DNA of 64,000 bases from Collinsella sp. TF06-26 (GCF_002232035.1 NZ_NKXR01000010.1:31775-95774); one strand, 5' to 3'. Counted from the first letter of the stretch, positions 28,720 to 36,775 are shown. The notes: generated from the sequence alone by a model not told the origin. Translations and numbers: made by a program.

Positions 28720-29836
28720 AATACGTCCCTTCATGCGATATATAAATCGTTGTGTCATATGGAAGAAAACGCAGCTGATTGAACCAACCATCCCAGACAA
28801 CAAGCATATATTTCTTATCATTTGAATATGTATTATGCATAGCCACATATCCCGCAACAGCCATCGCATGAGCGTCATGGCTTGAACTGAGAGTCCCAGA
28901 AAAGATACTGAGATTTCCAGAATCTGCAGTTGCCCTGAAAGAATCCCAAGATGGATACCAGGCAAATGATGTCTCAAGCCTTTTCCCGCGCCTAGCACAG
29001 AACTCCTTAATAGCCGGGGCAGCATTTGGAGATGGAGTCTCTCCTTGGGTAAAGTAAAGGCCCGTAGCTTGATCGAATGACTTATTTGGTTTGCCGGATG
29101 TTCCCGATAACTGCCAAAGCTCATGATATAAGTCTGGCAATTTGAGCCGGTTTAGCGTTACATAATGGCTGCTTACCGCAAACATCGCAGACACATCGCA
29201 AGCATAGGTCCCCGTTTCTTTAATAACCTCTGATTGTGTAGGCGTTATCATCCCTGAAATAGTTTTACTTGCGTCAATGACATATCCTTGTTTATACAGG
29301 TCTTTGGGCAATACGAAAACATCCTCGAACCTGCCTGGAGATCCGCTGCGGCTATTTCCCACAGAAAACACCGCTGTTGACCGGCATCCCTTCTCATCTA
29401 AAACAACGTTATTATCCAGATCTGCAATACCAAAAGACAGCTCGTCAAATTTCAAAGCAACGATGTCATCTTGGGATGCGAGAAGGGCTATTTCATCGCT
29501 TGTATTCTCAATGGGCATAGGGGCGTTCGGAGCCAAGCAGTATTCGCTGATCCACCAAGATCGCTCTGAATCAAATACGACGTAGCCATAGTTAACGTCA
29601 TCCCGCTTCGCGCGAACGATATACCCGATTGATTCCCCATCGGAATTCACCATTTTTACTGGGTCACAAGCGGTCACCGGCTCATCCGATACGTCATCAA
29701 AGAAAGCTTGCGCTTGCTCCACAGCTATTTGCGGTGTGACACGAACCAAGTCGTCGTCTCCAAAAACCAACCTTGGAGACATCAGGGCGGCAAGCAATAC
29801 TATGAATCCGACAATCACCTTTCTCGAATAACGCAT
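28709..29836 (-). CDS. Exported papain-like (C39/C10-like) cysteine peptidase homologue
   Basis: 375 residues from the ATG with GGAGG 5 bases upstream. A signal peptide spans about 1-26. Residues 30-200 carry an AVEQAQAFF segment, as in propeptides of streptopain-like proteins. The C-terminal domain has GTYACDVSAMF (Cys213), SSSHDAHAMAVAGY (His320/His323) and VVWDGWF (Asp349). This order of Cys, His-A-x-x-x-x-GY and Asp/Asn is that of papain-like C39/C10 peptidases. No transporter or classic bacteriocin precursor is nearby. The domain call is a motif reading and activity is unproven. It is the first gene of the three-gene AT-richer unit. Confidence 0.6.
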   Translation of the reverse strand: MRYSRKVIVGFIVLLAALMSPRLVFGDDDLVRVTPQIAVEQAQAFFDDVSDEPVTACDPVKMVNSDGESIGYIVRAKRDDVNYGYVVFDSERSWWISEYCLAPNAPMPIENTSDEIALLASQDDIVALKFDELSFGIADLDNNVVLDEKGCRSTAVFSVGNSRSGSPGRFEDVFVLPKDLYKQGYVIDASKTISGMITPTQSEVIKETGTYACDVSAMFAVSSHYVTLNRLKLPDLYHELWQLSGTSGKPNKSFDQATGLYFTQGETPSPNAAPAIKEFCARRGKRLETSFAWYPSWDSFRATADSGNLSIFSGTLSSSHDAHAMAVAGYVAMHNTYSNDKKYMLVVWDGWFNQLRFLPYDTTIYISHEGTYCGE

Positions 29837-29963
29837 TTCTTCCTCCATCCGTGCAGTAGGGAGATACGGTAACTAAATGATATTCGTGAGATAGTGCTAT
29901 ACGTTTGATATTGTTTTTACTGACACACTTTAAATCGGTGAAAGGTCTTCTTTTTCGCCCTAA

Positions 29964-29998
29964 ACGAGAAAAGGGTACTGGAGAAATCTCCGGTACCC
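29964..29998 (-). terminator. Terminator of the glnR-like gene
   Basis: GGGTACCGGAGA and its near-complement form a stem followed on the minus strand by TTTTCTCG. It lies 22 bases after the stop. Confidence 0.85.
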
Positions 29999-30019
29999 TC
30001 ACATTCCTCTATTTACTTG

Positions 30020-30682
30020 CTAGTCCTTAAACAGATAGCCCACGCCGCGGACGGTGGTGATGTGCGCCGCGATCTGCGGGCCCACCTTGGAACGGATGCG
30101 TCGGATGTGCACGTCGACGGTGCGCGTGCCGCCGCAGTACTCAAAGCCCCACACGCGGTGCAGCAACACCTCGCGGCTGTAGGCACGGTTGGGGTGCGTC
30201 GCCAAAAAGCTCAGCAGCGAGTACTCCATCAGCGTCAGGTCGATGGGCTCGTTATCGAGTGTCACCTGGTAGGTGGCAAGGTTGATCTCGAGGTTATCGA
30301 TGTTGAGCACATCGTCGGCGGTGACGGTCTCCTCCTCGCCCATCAGGCGCTGCGCGCGGGCCTTGAGCTCGTTGGGCGTCGCCGTTGGGCATACAAAGTC
30401 GGCATGCGCGTGATTGGGCAGGCGCAAGGTACCGAGCGCCTCGTCGTCGACAATCACCAGCATGGGGACACCGCCGCGATCGTCAAGCCACTTGGCAATC
30501 TGATCGATGCGGTCGCTGCGGATGCCATCAGAATCGAGGATCAGCAGGTCAAAGTCGTGCGCCGCAGTCGGCGAATCGGGAGTGGCCAGACTCACCTCGA
30601 CGCCCAGGGTGGTCGTCAAGCTGCGGGCAAACTCGTGGAAGCGCGTCGTGCGCGCCATGAACAGGGCACTCTTATCGGACAT
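30020..30682 (-). CDS. GlnR-like orphan OmpR-family response regulator
   Basis: 220 residues from the ATG with GGAGG 5 bases upstream. The C-terminal winged helix is of OmpR/PhoB type (LTLMEYSLLSFLATHP, RTVDVHIRRIRSKVG, TTVRGVGYLF). The N-terminal receiver is degenerate: Asp50 is present in LLILDSDG, but the acidic pair and the conserved Lys are not evident. No histidine kinase gene is near. Actinobacterial GlnR is just such an orphan regulator that dimerises through a receiver with a lone Asp50 and controls nitrogen genes. The gene lies 50 bases downstream of glnA, which supports this reading. A direct assignment would need a tree. Confidence 0.75.
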   Translation of the reverse strand: MSDKSALFMARTTRFHEFARSLTTTLGVEVSLATPDSPTAAHDFDLLILDSDGIRSDRIDQIAKWLDDRGGVPMLVIVDDEALGTLRLPNHAHADFVCPTATPNELKARAQRLMGEEETVTADDVLNIDNLEINLATYQVTLDNEPIDLTLMEYSLLSFLATHPNRAYSREVLLHRVWGFEYCGGTRTVDVHIRRIRSKVGPQIAAHITTVRGVGYLFKD

Positions 30683-30732
30683 ATCGGCCTCCAAAGAAAT
30701 GAGCTCAATCGTACTGAAACAAGCCAGCGCGA

Positions 30733-32070
30733 TTAGGAGTTCGCCAGGTAGTGCTTAATCTCCCACTCGGTGATCGTGGACTCAAACTTATGCCACTCGT
30801 CGCGCTTCTTTTTGAGGAAGAAGCTGTGGATGTGCTCGCCGAGGGCATCCTTCATAAACTGCGAGTCCTCAAACACGTCGAGCGCCTCTTTGAGCGAGCG
30901 CGGCAGCGGCGTGTAGCCGGCCTCGACCATCTGACGGTCGGTAAGCTTGAGCGTCTCGGCCGTGGCCTCGGGCGGGAGCTCCAGCTTGCGCTCGATGCCG
31001 TCCAGACCAGCCGCCAGCGTGACGGCGTTGACCAGGTACGGGTTGGCCATGGGGTCGGGACTGCGCAGCTCGATGCGCGTGGACAGCGGCTTGCCGGGCT
31101 TGTAGACCGGGATGCGGACCATACTCGCGCGGTTGCGCAGGCCCCACGTGGCGTACTGCGGCACGGAGTCGCCACCCGTGGTGATGCGCTTGTACGAGTT
31201 GACCGTGGGGTTGGTGATGGCGCTGATCTCGCGCGCGTGCGCTAAGATGCCGGCCATGTAGTGCTTGGCGATTTCGGAGAGGTGGTACTTCTCGTCGTCC
31301 TCGCCCCAAAAGACGTTGTTGCCGTCGTGGTCGAACAGCGACTGATGCAAAAACATGGCGCTGCCGTCCTCGCCCGCCAACGGCTTGGGCATAAAGGAAG
31401 CGTGGCAACCGCTCTCGTAGGCCTGCTGCTTAATGATGAGCTTGGCCGTGGTGACGGCGTCGGACATGCTCAGGGCCTCGGCGTGACGCAAGCTCATGCC
31501 GTGCTGCGAGCGGCCGGCGGCGTGGAAGGTGTACTCCACGGGCACGGACATCTTCTCGAGCGTGAGGACCGTGTTGCGACGCAGGTCGCGGGCGGCATCG
31601 CTCACCGAAAGATCGAAGTAGCCCACGTTGTCGAGCGGCTCGGGGGTGTGCTCGTCGGGGAAGTAGTAATACTCCAGCTCGGCACCCACGTTAAGCAGAT
31701 AGCCAGCCTTCTCGGCCTTGCGAAACATGCGGCGCAGGGCGTCGCGCGGGTCGCCGGCGAAGGGCTTGCGATCGGGAGTACACACGTCGCAGAAAACGCG
31801 TGCAACGCCGTTATGGCTCGGGCGCCACGGCAAAATCTGGAAGGTCGAAGCATCGGGAAACGCCAGCATGTCGGCTTCCTCGGGCGTGGCAAAGCCCTCG
31901 ATGGCGGAGCCGTCAAAGCCAATACCCTCCTCAAAAGCGACCTCGAGGTCCTCGGGGCTAATGGCAAAGTTCTTGAGGCGGCCGAGAATGTCGACAAACC
32001 ACAGACGCACAAAGCGGATGTCACGCTGCTCTACGGAGCGGAGTACGTAATCGATGTTCTGCTGGTTCAT
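30733..32070 (-). CDS. glnA: Glutamine synthetase type I
   Basis: 445 residues, the length of the GSI-alpha branch. It makes glutamine from glutamate, ammonia and ATP in the cytosol. GSI signatures are FDGSAIEGF, GAELEYYYF, the ATP loop PKPLAGEDGSAMFLHQSL and NRASMVRIP. The NLYDLPPEE adenylylation motif of the beta branch is absent, so control by feedback or regulator binding is more likely than adenylylation. GGGGAG precedes the start. A GlnR-box-like half-site lies upstream at 32136-32151 and the GlnR-like gene follows on the same strand. Confidence 0.97.
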   Translation of the reverse strand: MNQQNIDYVLRSVEQRDIRFVRLWFVDILGRLKNFAISPEDLEVAFEEGIGFDGSAIEGFATPEEADMLAFPDASTFQILPWRPSHNGVARVFCDVCTPDRKPFAGDPRDALRRMFRKAEKAGYLLNVGAELEYYYFPDEHTPEPLDNVGYFDLSVSDAARDLRRNTVLTLEKMSVPVEYTFHAAGRSQHGMSLRHAEALSMSDAVTTAKLIIKQQAYESGCHASFMPKPLAGEDGSAMFLHQSLFDHDGNNVFWGEDDEKYHLSEIAKHYMAGILAHAREISAITNPTVNSYKRITTGGDSVPQYATWGLRNRASMVRIPVYKPGKPLSTRIELRSPDPMANPYLVNAVTLAAGLDGIERKLELPPEATAETLKLTDRQMVEAGYTPLPRSLKEALDVFEDSQFMKDALGEHIHSFFLKKKRDEWHKFESTITEWEIKHYLANS

Positions 32071-32135
32071 GTCGCTCCCCTTTCTTTCGGGCGGGTTTCG
32101 ACTGGTCTATATCGCAGATACTATCGCAGAAAAAT

Positions 32136-32151
32136 GTTTCCGCAGGGTTAA
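32136..32151 (-). promoter_or_regulatory. GlnR-box-like half-site upstream of glnA
   Basis: On the minus strand TTAAC, six bases, GAAAC. This matches the streptomycete half-site gTnAC-n6-GaAAC apart from the first g. It lies about 70 bases before glnA. Only one half-site is clear. Confidence 0.45.
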
Positions 32152-32204
32152 AGCGTATCAAGCGCCCAAAAAACGTGCTTGAGCAGGCCGTTGCGAACGA
32201 GCGG

Positions 32205-33227
32205 CTAGCGCGAGGTCGAAGCGCGGTGTTCGATGTGGCCGGGGACCTCGATGCGCTTGGGGGCGAGCTTTGCGGCGTCGCCCACCGTAGTGGTAACGAC
32301 GTCGATGCGCTCGGACAGGCGCTCGACCACGCGCTCGGCAATGGTGAGAGTGTCCTGCGCGGCCGTGGTCACACCGCCAAAGAGCACGTGGTTCCAGGGA
32401 TAGTCGTCAAACGTTGCGATCTTGAGACCCGCCGGCAACGAAGGTCCCAACTGTGCCAGCGCCTCGGTCAGGCGCAGGAAGACCAGACCGTTGACGGCAA
32501 TGAGGCCGAGCTTTTTACCCGCATAGCCGCAGATGGTCTCGTCCAGGCGACTGACACCCGTGGCGCCACCGTCGGCCAGGGTGACGACCTCGCCCGCAAG
32601 ACCGCGGCGCGAAAGCTCATCGGCAAAGGCCTCGGCGCGCTCGCGACGCACGGGGCTGTCATCGCTTGCCTCGGTGAGCAGGCACAGGCGCTCGCTGCCA
32701 GCAGCGGCCAAGGCGTCTACCAGGCCGGCAACCAGCTCGCGGTTGTTAGAGGTCACCAGATCGATGCCACCGTCGGCAACATCGCGGTCGAGCAGCACGA
32801 CGGGCAGGCGCCCCGCGGCCGCGGCGATTGCCTCGTCATTGCCGCCACAGGTGTTGACGACCAGACCGTCCACACCGGCATCGATAAGTCTGGTGAGCGA
32901 CTCTGCCTCCTTGGCGGGGTCGTTGCCACTAATGGCCGTCATGAGCGAGCAGCCGCGCGCGGCGGCGCTGGCGGAAAGCCCTTCGAGCATGGCGCTGGAG
33001 AACGGGTTGGCGATGTCGGCCAAAATCACGCCGATGAGGTTGGTACGCGAGCTGCGCAGATTGCGCGCGGCGGCACGTGGACGATAGCCGGTGCGCTCGA
33101 TAACTGCCGCGATGCGAGCGCGGGTTTCCTCGGTCATCTGCCCGGGGCGGTTGTTGAGATAGCGCGAGACCGTGGCCGGGCTCACGCCCGCCTCGGCGGC
33201 AATGTCCTTGATTCTCATCTGCGCCAT
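32205..33227 (-). CDS. LacI-family regulator, KdgR-like
   Basis: 340 residues from the ATG before QMRIKD. The N-terminal helix-turn-helix is RIKDIAAEAGVSPATVSRYLNNR; the ligand domain has ANPFSSAMLEG and FDDYPWNHVLFGGVT. It is divergent from kdgK. LacI operators (ACGAAACCGATTTCGT) lie in the gap and again before the YczE-like gene, so it probably represses ketodeoxygluconate (KDG) catabolism until KDG or a derivative binds. The FDDYPWNHVLF segment is reminiscent of KdgR-type LacI proteins. Assignment of the operator to this protein rests on adjacency. Confidence 0.82.
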   Translation of the reverse strand: MAQMRIKDIAAEAGVSPATVSRYLNNRPGQMTEETRARIAAVIERTGYRPRAAARNLRSSRTNLIGVILADIANPFSSAMLEGLSASAAARGCSLMTAISGNDPAKEAESLTRLIDAGVDGLVVNTCGGNDEAIAAAAGRLPVVLLDRDVADGGIDLVTSNNRELVAGLVDALAAAGSERLCLLTEASDDSPVRRERAEAFADELSRRGLAGEVVTLADGGATGVSRLDETICGYAGKKLGLIAVNGLVFLRLTEALAQLGPSLPAGLKIATFDDYPWNHVLFGGVTTAAQDTLTIAERVVERLSERIDVVTTTVGDAAKLAPKRIEVPGHIEHRASTSR

Positions 33228-33291
33228 AGCGCACCCCGTTTCCCAATTGTCGGCAGTCTGGGCCATTTTAGGCATTTTTTTAAAAATCTCG

Positions 33292-33359
33292 CTTGCAAAA
33301 CGTTGTAGGTGAGTATACTACAAGTCGAAACGAAACCGATTTCGTAAACCGATTTCGGC
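33292..33359 (+). promoter_or_regulatory. kdgK promoter with LacI-type operators
   Basis: CTTGCA (33292-33297), 16 bases, TATACT (33314-33319). Downstream lies ACGAAACCGATTTCGT (33330-33345), a palindrome with central CG, and a second partial copy AAACCGATTTCGG (33347-33359). The same arrangement occurs at 36642-36693. Confidence 0.75.
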
Positions 33360-33361
33360 AA

Positions 33362-33419
33362 GCGTTGGCACGGAGGTGCAAAGATGTACCCTACCGTCTT
33401 GGCACCTCCGTGCCAACGC
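33362..33419 (+). ncRNA. Leader hairpin E, copy 1 (before kdgK)
   Basis: An 18-bp perfect stem (33362-33379 with 33402-33419) closes a 22-base loop with ACCCTACC at its centre and AAGA/TCTT near its ends. Copy 2 at 36697-36754 has a different stem sequence that still pairs, and almost the same loop. No U-tract follows. The two copies share position: just after promoter and operator. Confidence 0.65.
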
Positions 33420-33462
33420 CATATCAAAGGTGTACGCACGAGTAAGAAGGAGCTGCGCGACC

Positions 33463-34497
33463 ATGGGTAAAACGGTTCTTACCTTCGGCGAGATCATGAT
33501 GAGGCTCTCGCCCAAAGATCATCTGCGCATTGAGCAGGCGACCGAGTTTGATGTCCGCTACGGCGGCGCCGAAGCCAACACCGCGCTTTCCCTGGCCTAC
33601 CAGGGTGACAAGGCAGCTTACGTCTCCGTTGTCCCGGCCAACCGTCTGGGCGAGTGCGCCCTGCGTTCGCTGAAGGTCTACGACGTCGATACCTCACGCG
33701 TCGTGCGCCAGGGCGACCGTCTTGGCTCCTATGTGTTTGAGGTCGGCGCCTCGCAGCGCGGCAACGGCTGCGTCTACGACCGCAAGTACTCTGCCATCAA
33801 CATGGCCAAGCGCGACGTCTTTGACTGGGACGAGATCCTCAAGGGTGTCGATGTCTTCTACTTCTCCGGCGTGACGCCCGCCGTCTCCGACGAGATGGCC
33901 GCCGCCTGCAAGGATGCCCTCACCGCCTGCCGCGCCAAAGGCATCACCACCGTGTGCGACGTGAACTATCGCGGCAAGATGTGGTCGCCCGAGAAGTCGC
34001 AGGCCACCATGAAGGAACTCCTGCCGCTCGTTGACATCTGCATTGCCAACGACGAGGACGCTCCTGCCGGCCTCGGTATGACCTGCGTCTCCGGCTCCCT
34101 TGCCCACGGCATCGAGGAGCGCGACACCTACGTCGAGATGGCCCGTCAGATCTGCGCCGAGTACGGTTGCAAGAAGGTCGCCTCGGTCGTCCGCAACATC
34201 TCCTGCGTCGAGCGCTCCATCTGGATGGGCATGCTCTATGACGCCGAGAGCGGCGAGCACTGGTTCTCCCCCGCCCACGACGTGCACGTGCTCGAGGGCG
34301 TTGCCGCCGGCGACGCTTTCAACGCCGGCCTCGTCCATGCCCTCATCAACGACTTTGACCCGCAAGACGCCGTCAACTACGCGATTGCGGCCTCGATCCT
34401 CAAGCTCACCATCAAGGGCGATTCCAACCTGGTGACCGCAGACGAGATCGCAGCCGTGGCATCCGCCGCCGACGGTGGCACCCGCGTCGCGCGCTAA
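33463..34497 (+). CDS. kdgK: 2-keto-3-deoxygluconate kinase
   Basis: 344 residues, PfkB family, phosphorylating KDG to KDPG. The start at 33463 has AGAAGGAG 10 bases upstream. VLTFGEIMMRL opens the fold, with GGAEANTALSLA for substrate binding and GVAAGDAFNAGLVHAL as the C-terminal signature with the catalytic Asp. It is followed by eda, the next enzyme in the pathway, with a 254-base gap that holds candidate structured RNA F1. Operators of a LacI protein sit at its promoter. Confidence 0.92.
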   Translation: MGKTVLTFGEIMMRLSPKDHLRIEQATEFDVRYGGAEANTALSLAYQGDKAAYVSVVPANRLGECALRSLKVYDVDTSRVVRQGDRLGSYVFEVGASQRGNGCVYDRKYSAINMAKRDVFDWDEILKGVDVFYFSGVTPAVSDEMAAACKDALTACRAKGITTVCDVNYRGKMWSPEKSQATMKELLPLVDICIANDEDAPAGLGMTCVSGSLAHGIEERDTYVEMARQICAEYGCKKVASVVRNISCVERSIWMGMLYDAESGEHWFSPAHDVHVLEGVAAGDAFNAGLVHALINDFDPQDAVNYAIAASILKLTIKGDSNLVTADEIAAVASAADGGTRVAR

Positions 34498-34566
34498 GCC
34501 GTCCCCATTCCGCGGGCCGCAGCTTTCCATACCCATACCTCTGCAGCCCGCTCCCCGATTCCTCCA

Positions 34567-34699
34567 GCCAGGTAGAACCACTTAGTCCCATTCCGGTTTT
34601 GTCTGGCATTCCTTCACGACTGGCCTCGTAGCCGGTTCCGAAATTGCTTGTGACCCAAGCAGTGCCTCCGATAACCAATCCGGAACCGGCTCATGGCCA
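34567..34699 (+). ncRNA. Candidate structured RNA F, copy 1 (before eda)
   Basis: P1 is a 13-bp stem with G-U pairs (34567-34579 with 34595-34607) and a 15-base loop containing AGTCCCATTCC. A second domain has outer pairs (34621-34625 with 34695-34699) and an 11-bp stem (34630-34640 with 34681-34691). It encloses a small hairpin (34646-34660) and the strand GTGCCTCCGATAACC. Copy 2 at 36776-36901 keeps the loops but changes the stems while preserving pairing. AGTC in the P1 loop could pair with GACT at 34618-34621. Confidence 0.7.
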
Positions 34700-34751
34700 A
34701 TCTTCTTTGGCAATCACGCGCCCGTGCGCGCCTCACATCGAAAGGAACACT

Positions 34752-35393
34752 ATGTTCGATCAGTTCTACACCACGCTTGAATCCTTGGGCATCGTGCCGG
34801 TCGTCGTGCTCGATAAGGTCGAGGACGCCGCACCGCTCGCCCACGCCCTTATGGCAGCCGGCATGAAGTCCGCCGAGGTCACCTTCCGCACTGCCTGCGC
34901 CGCCGAGTGCATCGCCGCTATGGCCGAGGCCGAGCCCGAGATGTGCGTCGGCGCCGGCACCGTCCTGACCGTCGAGCAGGTTGAGCAGGCCCGCGCCGCC
35001 GGTGCCAAGTTCATCGTCTCCCCGGGTTACAACGAGGACGTCGTGAAGCACTGCATCGACATCGACCTGCCAGTGCTGCCCGGCACCGTGACCCCCTCCG
35101 AGGTTACCGCCGCCGAGAACCTGGGCCTCAAGGTCACCAAGTTCTTCCCCGCGGCTCAGTACGGCGGCCTCAACACCATCAAGGCCCTCGCCGCTCCGTT
35201 TGTCGGTCATCGCTTTATGCCCACCGGCGGCGTGAGCACCGCCAACGTCGAGGAGTACCTGAGCTCCAGCGCCATCATCGCCTGCGGTGGCACCTGGATG
35301 GTCAAGCCGGCCCTGTTCGCCGACGGCGACTTTTCCAAGGTCGAGCAGATCGCCCGCGAGGCCATGGACGTCGTCAAGAAGGTCCGCGGCTAG
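34752..35393 (+). CDS. eda: 2-dehydro-3-deoxyphosphogluconate aldolase
   Basis: 213 residues, cleaving KDPG to pyruvate and glyceraldehyde-3-phosphate. AAAGGA lies 5 bases before the ATG; the longer ORF overlaps the structured leader. VPVVVLDKVEDA is the usual opening. EVTFRT carries the catalytic Glu and phosphate-binding Arg, GAGTVL is conserved, and the Schiff-base Lys is in KVTKFFPAAQYGG. It closes the kdgK-eda unit, and a terminator follows. Confidence 0.95.
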   Translation: MFDQFYTTLESLGIVPVVVLDKVEDAAPLAHALMAAGMKSAEVTFRTACAAECIAAMAEAEPEMCVGAGTVLTVEQVEQARAAGAKFIVSPGYNEDVVKHCIDIDLPVLPGTVTPSEVTAAENLGLKVTKFFPAAQYGGLNTIKALAAPFVGHRFMPTGGVSTANVEEYLSSSAIIACGGTWMVKPALFADGDFSKVEQIAREAMDVVKKVRG

Positions 35394-35410
35394 GTTTAGC
35401 TCTCTATCGT

Positions 35411-35448
35411 GAAAGGGGGCGTGTCCTAGACCTCGCCCCCTTTCTTTT
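35411..35448 (+). terminator. Terminator of the kdgK-eda unit
   Basis: GAAAGGGGGCG and its complement with a 12-base loop, then TTCTTTT, 17 bases after the eda stop. Confidence 0.85.
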
Positions 35449-35549
35449 AAAGCGGCTCGGAAGCGCGCCGTTTCCGTCACGAACAAGAACCGAAACCGTC
35501 TTGTATGCTGATAGAACGTGACGGAAGCGACACGCCCCCGAGCCGCTTT
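35449..35549. repeat. Nested inverted repeat downstream of eda
   Basis: Outer arms AAAGCGGCTCGG and complement (35449-35460, 35538-35549) enclose inner arms TTCCGTCACG and complement (35472-35481, 35517-35526) and a small ACAAG/CTTGT hairpin. No gene lies inside. Confidence 0.65.
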
Positions 35550-35611
35550 GTCTACTCGGCTGGCAGTCGCACTCAGCTGAGCCACCTCGACAAAAGCCAG
35601 TCCACCAAAAC

Positions 35612-35682
35612 AGCTGCGGCGCCGTCTGGAGGAATGAACCCTTGCTTCCGGTCTTTTCCTCCAAGCGGCGCCGCAGCTTTTT
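35612..35682. terminator. Long hairpin with T-tract
   Basis: AGCTGCGGCGCCG and TGGAGGA pair with TCCTCCA and CGGCGCCGCAGCT across a 23-base loop; a two-base internal loop separates them. TTTTTC follows on the plus strand and TGTTTTGG on the minus strand, so it may work in both directions. Confidence 0.55.
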
Positions 35683-35705
35683 CATGCCCCGGTAGCGCCT
35701 CGCAC

Positions 35706-35768
35706 TTGCGGTGAAATACGGACTGCTTACGCCGCCAGAGCCGCAAAACAGTCCCTATTTAACCGCAA
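35706..35768. repeat. Palindrome family D, copy 1
   Basis: TTGCGGTGAAATACGGACTG pairs with CAGTCCCTATTTAACCGCAA (two mismatches). It ends 20 bases from the stop of the leftward gntR-family gene. Copy 2 is at 43415-43481, also just after the stop of a leftward gene. Confidence 0.75.
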
Positions 35769-35788
35769 CTAATAAAGAAGAGGACGAA

Positions 35789-36481
35789 TTAGATTGCCGA
35801 GTCTTTGGGCAGCTCAAAGCAGTCGGGATGTAAGGCGATAACCGGGCCCTGTTCCTCGGGCATCAGATGCAGGTGCGTTTCCGCCAGATAGCTCGCCGTG
35901 TCGGTATCGCCCTTCTTAATGGCCTCGAGAATCCGGCGATGCTGCCGACGAATCGGCTCCCAATCCAGATCCTGCGACACCATACGTAACCAGTTGTATC
36001 GCTCAAAATGCGTGTTGACGCTCTTCATCCAATCCCACAACATATGACGGCCGGCAATCTCAAAACACGTCTCATGGAACAGGTTGTCCAGATCGAAAAA
36101 ACGACGCGTTTCGCGATGGTCGAGCGACTCGGACTCGGCAAGAATCTGCTCCAGCCGATGCTTTTGCTCGGACGTGGCGGCCGAGCAGCATTTGATGAGC
36201 ACGCTTCTCTCGAGCTTCTCGCGCAAGAAACAGGCGTTCTCGGCGCGCTCCATGCTGATTTTTGAGACATAGGTGCCGCTTTTGGGACGCGTTTCCACCA
36301 GCTCTTGCTCGCGCAGGCGTACAAAGGACTCGCGAATGGGCGTGCGCCCGATTCCCGTCTCCTTTTCCAGACCAATCGCCGAAAGACGTGTGCCGGGTTT
36401 GAGCTCGGCATAGATGATCTTGGAGCGCAATGCGTTGTATGCCTGATCTTGCAGGCTCTGATAAAGCTGATGTTGTTCCAT
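35789..36481 (-). CDS. GntR-family (FadR subfamily) regulator of pectin genes
   Basis: 230 residues. The N-terminal winged helix (AYNALRSKIIYAELKPGTRLS, GRTPIRESFVRLREQELVE) is of GntR type. The all-helical FCD effector domain has the metal-binding D-x3-H pattern (FDLDNLFHETCF) and late His residues (RRQHRRILEAI, AETHLHL). FadR-subfamily members often sense uronates (UxuR, ExuR). A perfect-type site TGAACGTTCA lies upstream at 36607-36626, and similar sites precede dhuD, GH105, the transporter and uxaC. I infer that this protein binds them. GAGGGC lies before the ATG. Confidence 0.85.
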   Translation of the reverse strand: MEQHQLYQSLQDQAYNALRSKIIYAELKPGTRLSAIGLEKETGIGRTPIRESFVRLREQELVETRPKSGTYVSKISMERAENACFLREKLERSVLIKCCSAATSEQKHRLEQILAESESLDHRETRRFFDLDNLFHETCFEIAGRHMLWDWMKSVNTHFERYNWLRMVSQDLDWEPIRRQHRRILEAIKKGDTDTASYLAETHLHLMPEEQGPVIALHPDCFELPKDSAI

Positions 36482-36606
36482 AAAGCCCTCGGATGAAGCT
36501 CACGGTTTGTCGAATTACACCACGTAATACTATCGCATCCCCCATCCCACGGCGATGTTTGAGGGGTAGGGCCGGGATTCGGCTTTTGACCGATAAGTTG
36601 TTGCAA

Positions 36607-36626
36607 TTAGATGAACGTTCACCTAA
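36607..36626. promoter_or_regulatory. GntR-type operator upstream of gntR and the YczE-like gene
   Basis: TTAGATGAACGTTCACCTAA, a near-perfect 20-bp palindrome. It lies between the divergent gntR gene and the rightward promoter at 36642-36669, so it could control both. Confidence 0.75.
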
Positions 36627-36641
36627 TTTCTTCTATTTCGC

Positions 36642-36693
36642 TTTGCAAATGGATTCCCATACGTATACTAAATCTCAACGAAACCGATTTCGT
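36642..36693 (+). promoter_or_regulatory. Promoter and LacI-type operator before the YczE-like gene
   Basis: TTTGCA (36642-36647), 16 bases, TATACT (36664-36669), then ACGAAACCGATTTCGT (36678-36693). Spacing and operator are the same as at kdgK. Confidence 0.75.
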
Positions 36694-36696
36694 CAA

Positions 36697-36754
36697 GCCT
36701 GGGCAATAGGATGCTAAGACGCACCCTACCATCTTGGCATCCTATTGCCCATGC
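36697..36754 (+). ncRNA. Leader hairpin E, copy 2
   Basis: A 15-bp perfect stem plus two pairs (36697-36714 with 36737-36754) closes a 22-base loop that matches copy 1 at 18 or more positions, including ACCCTACC. The stem differs from copy 1 at many positions yet pairs. Confidence 0.65.
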
Positions 36755-36775
36755 CATGCCATTTGCTTTCTTCCC

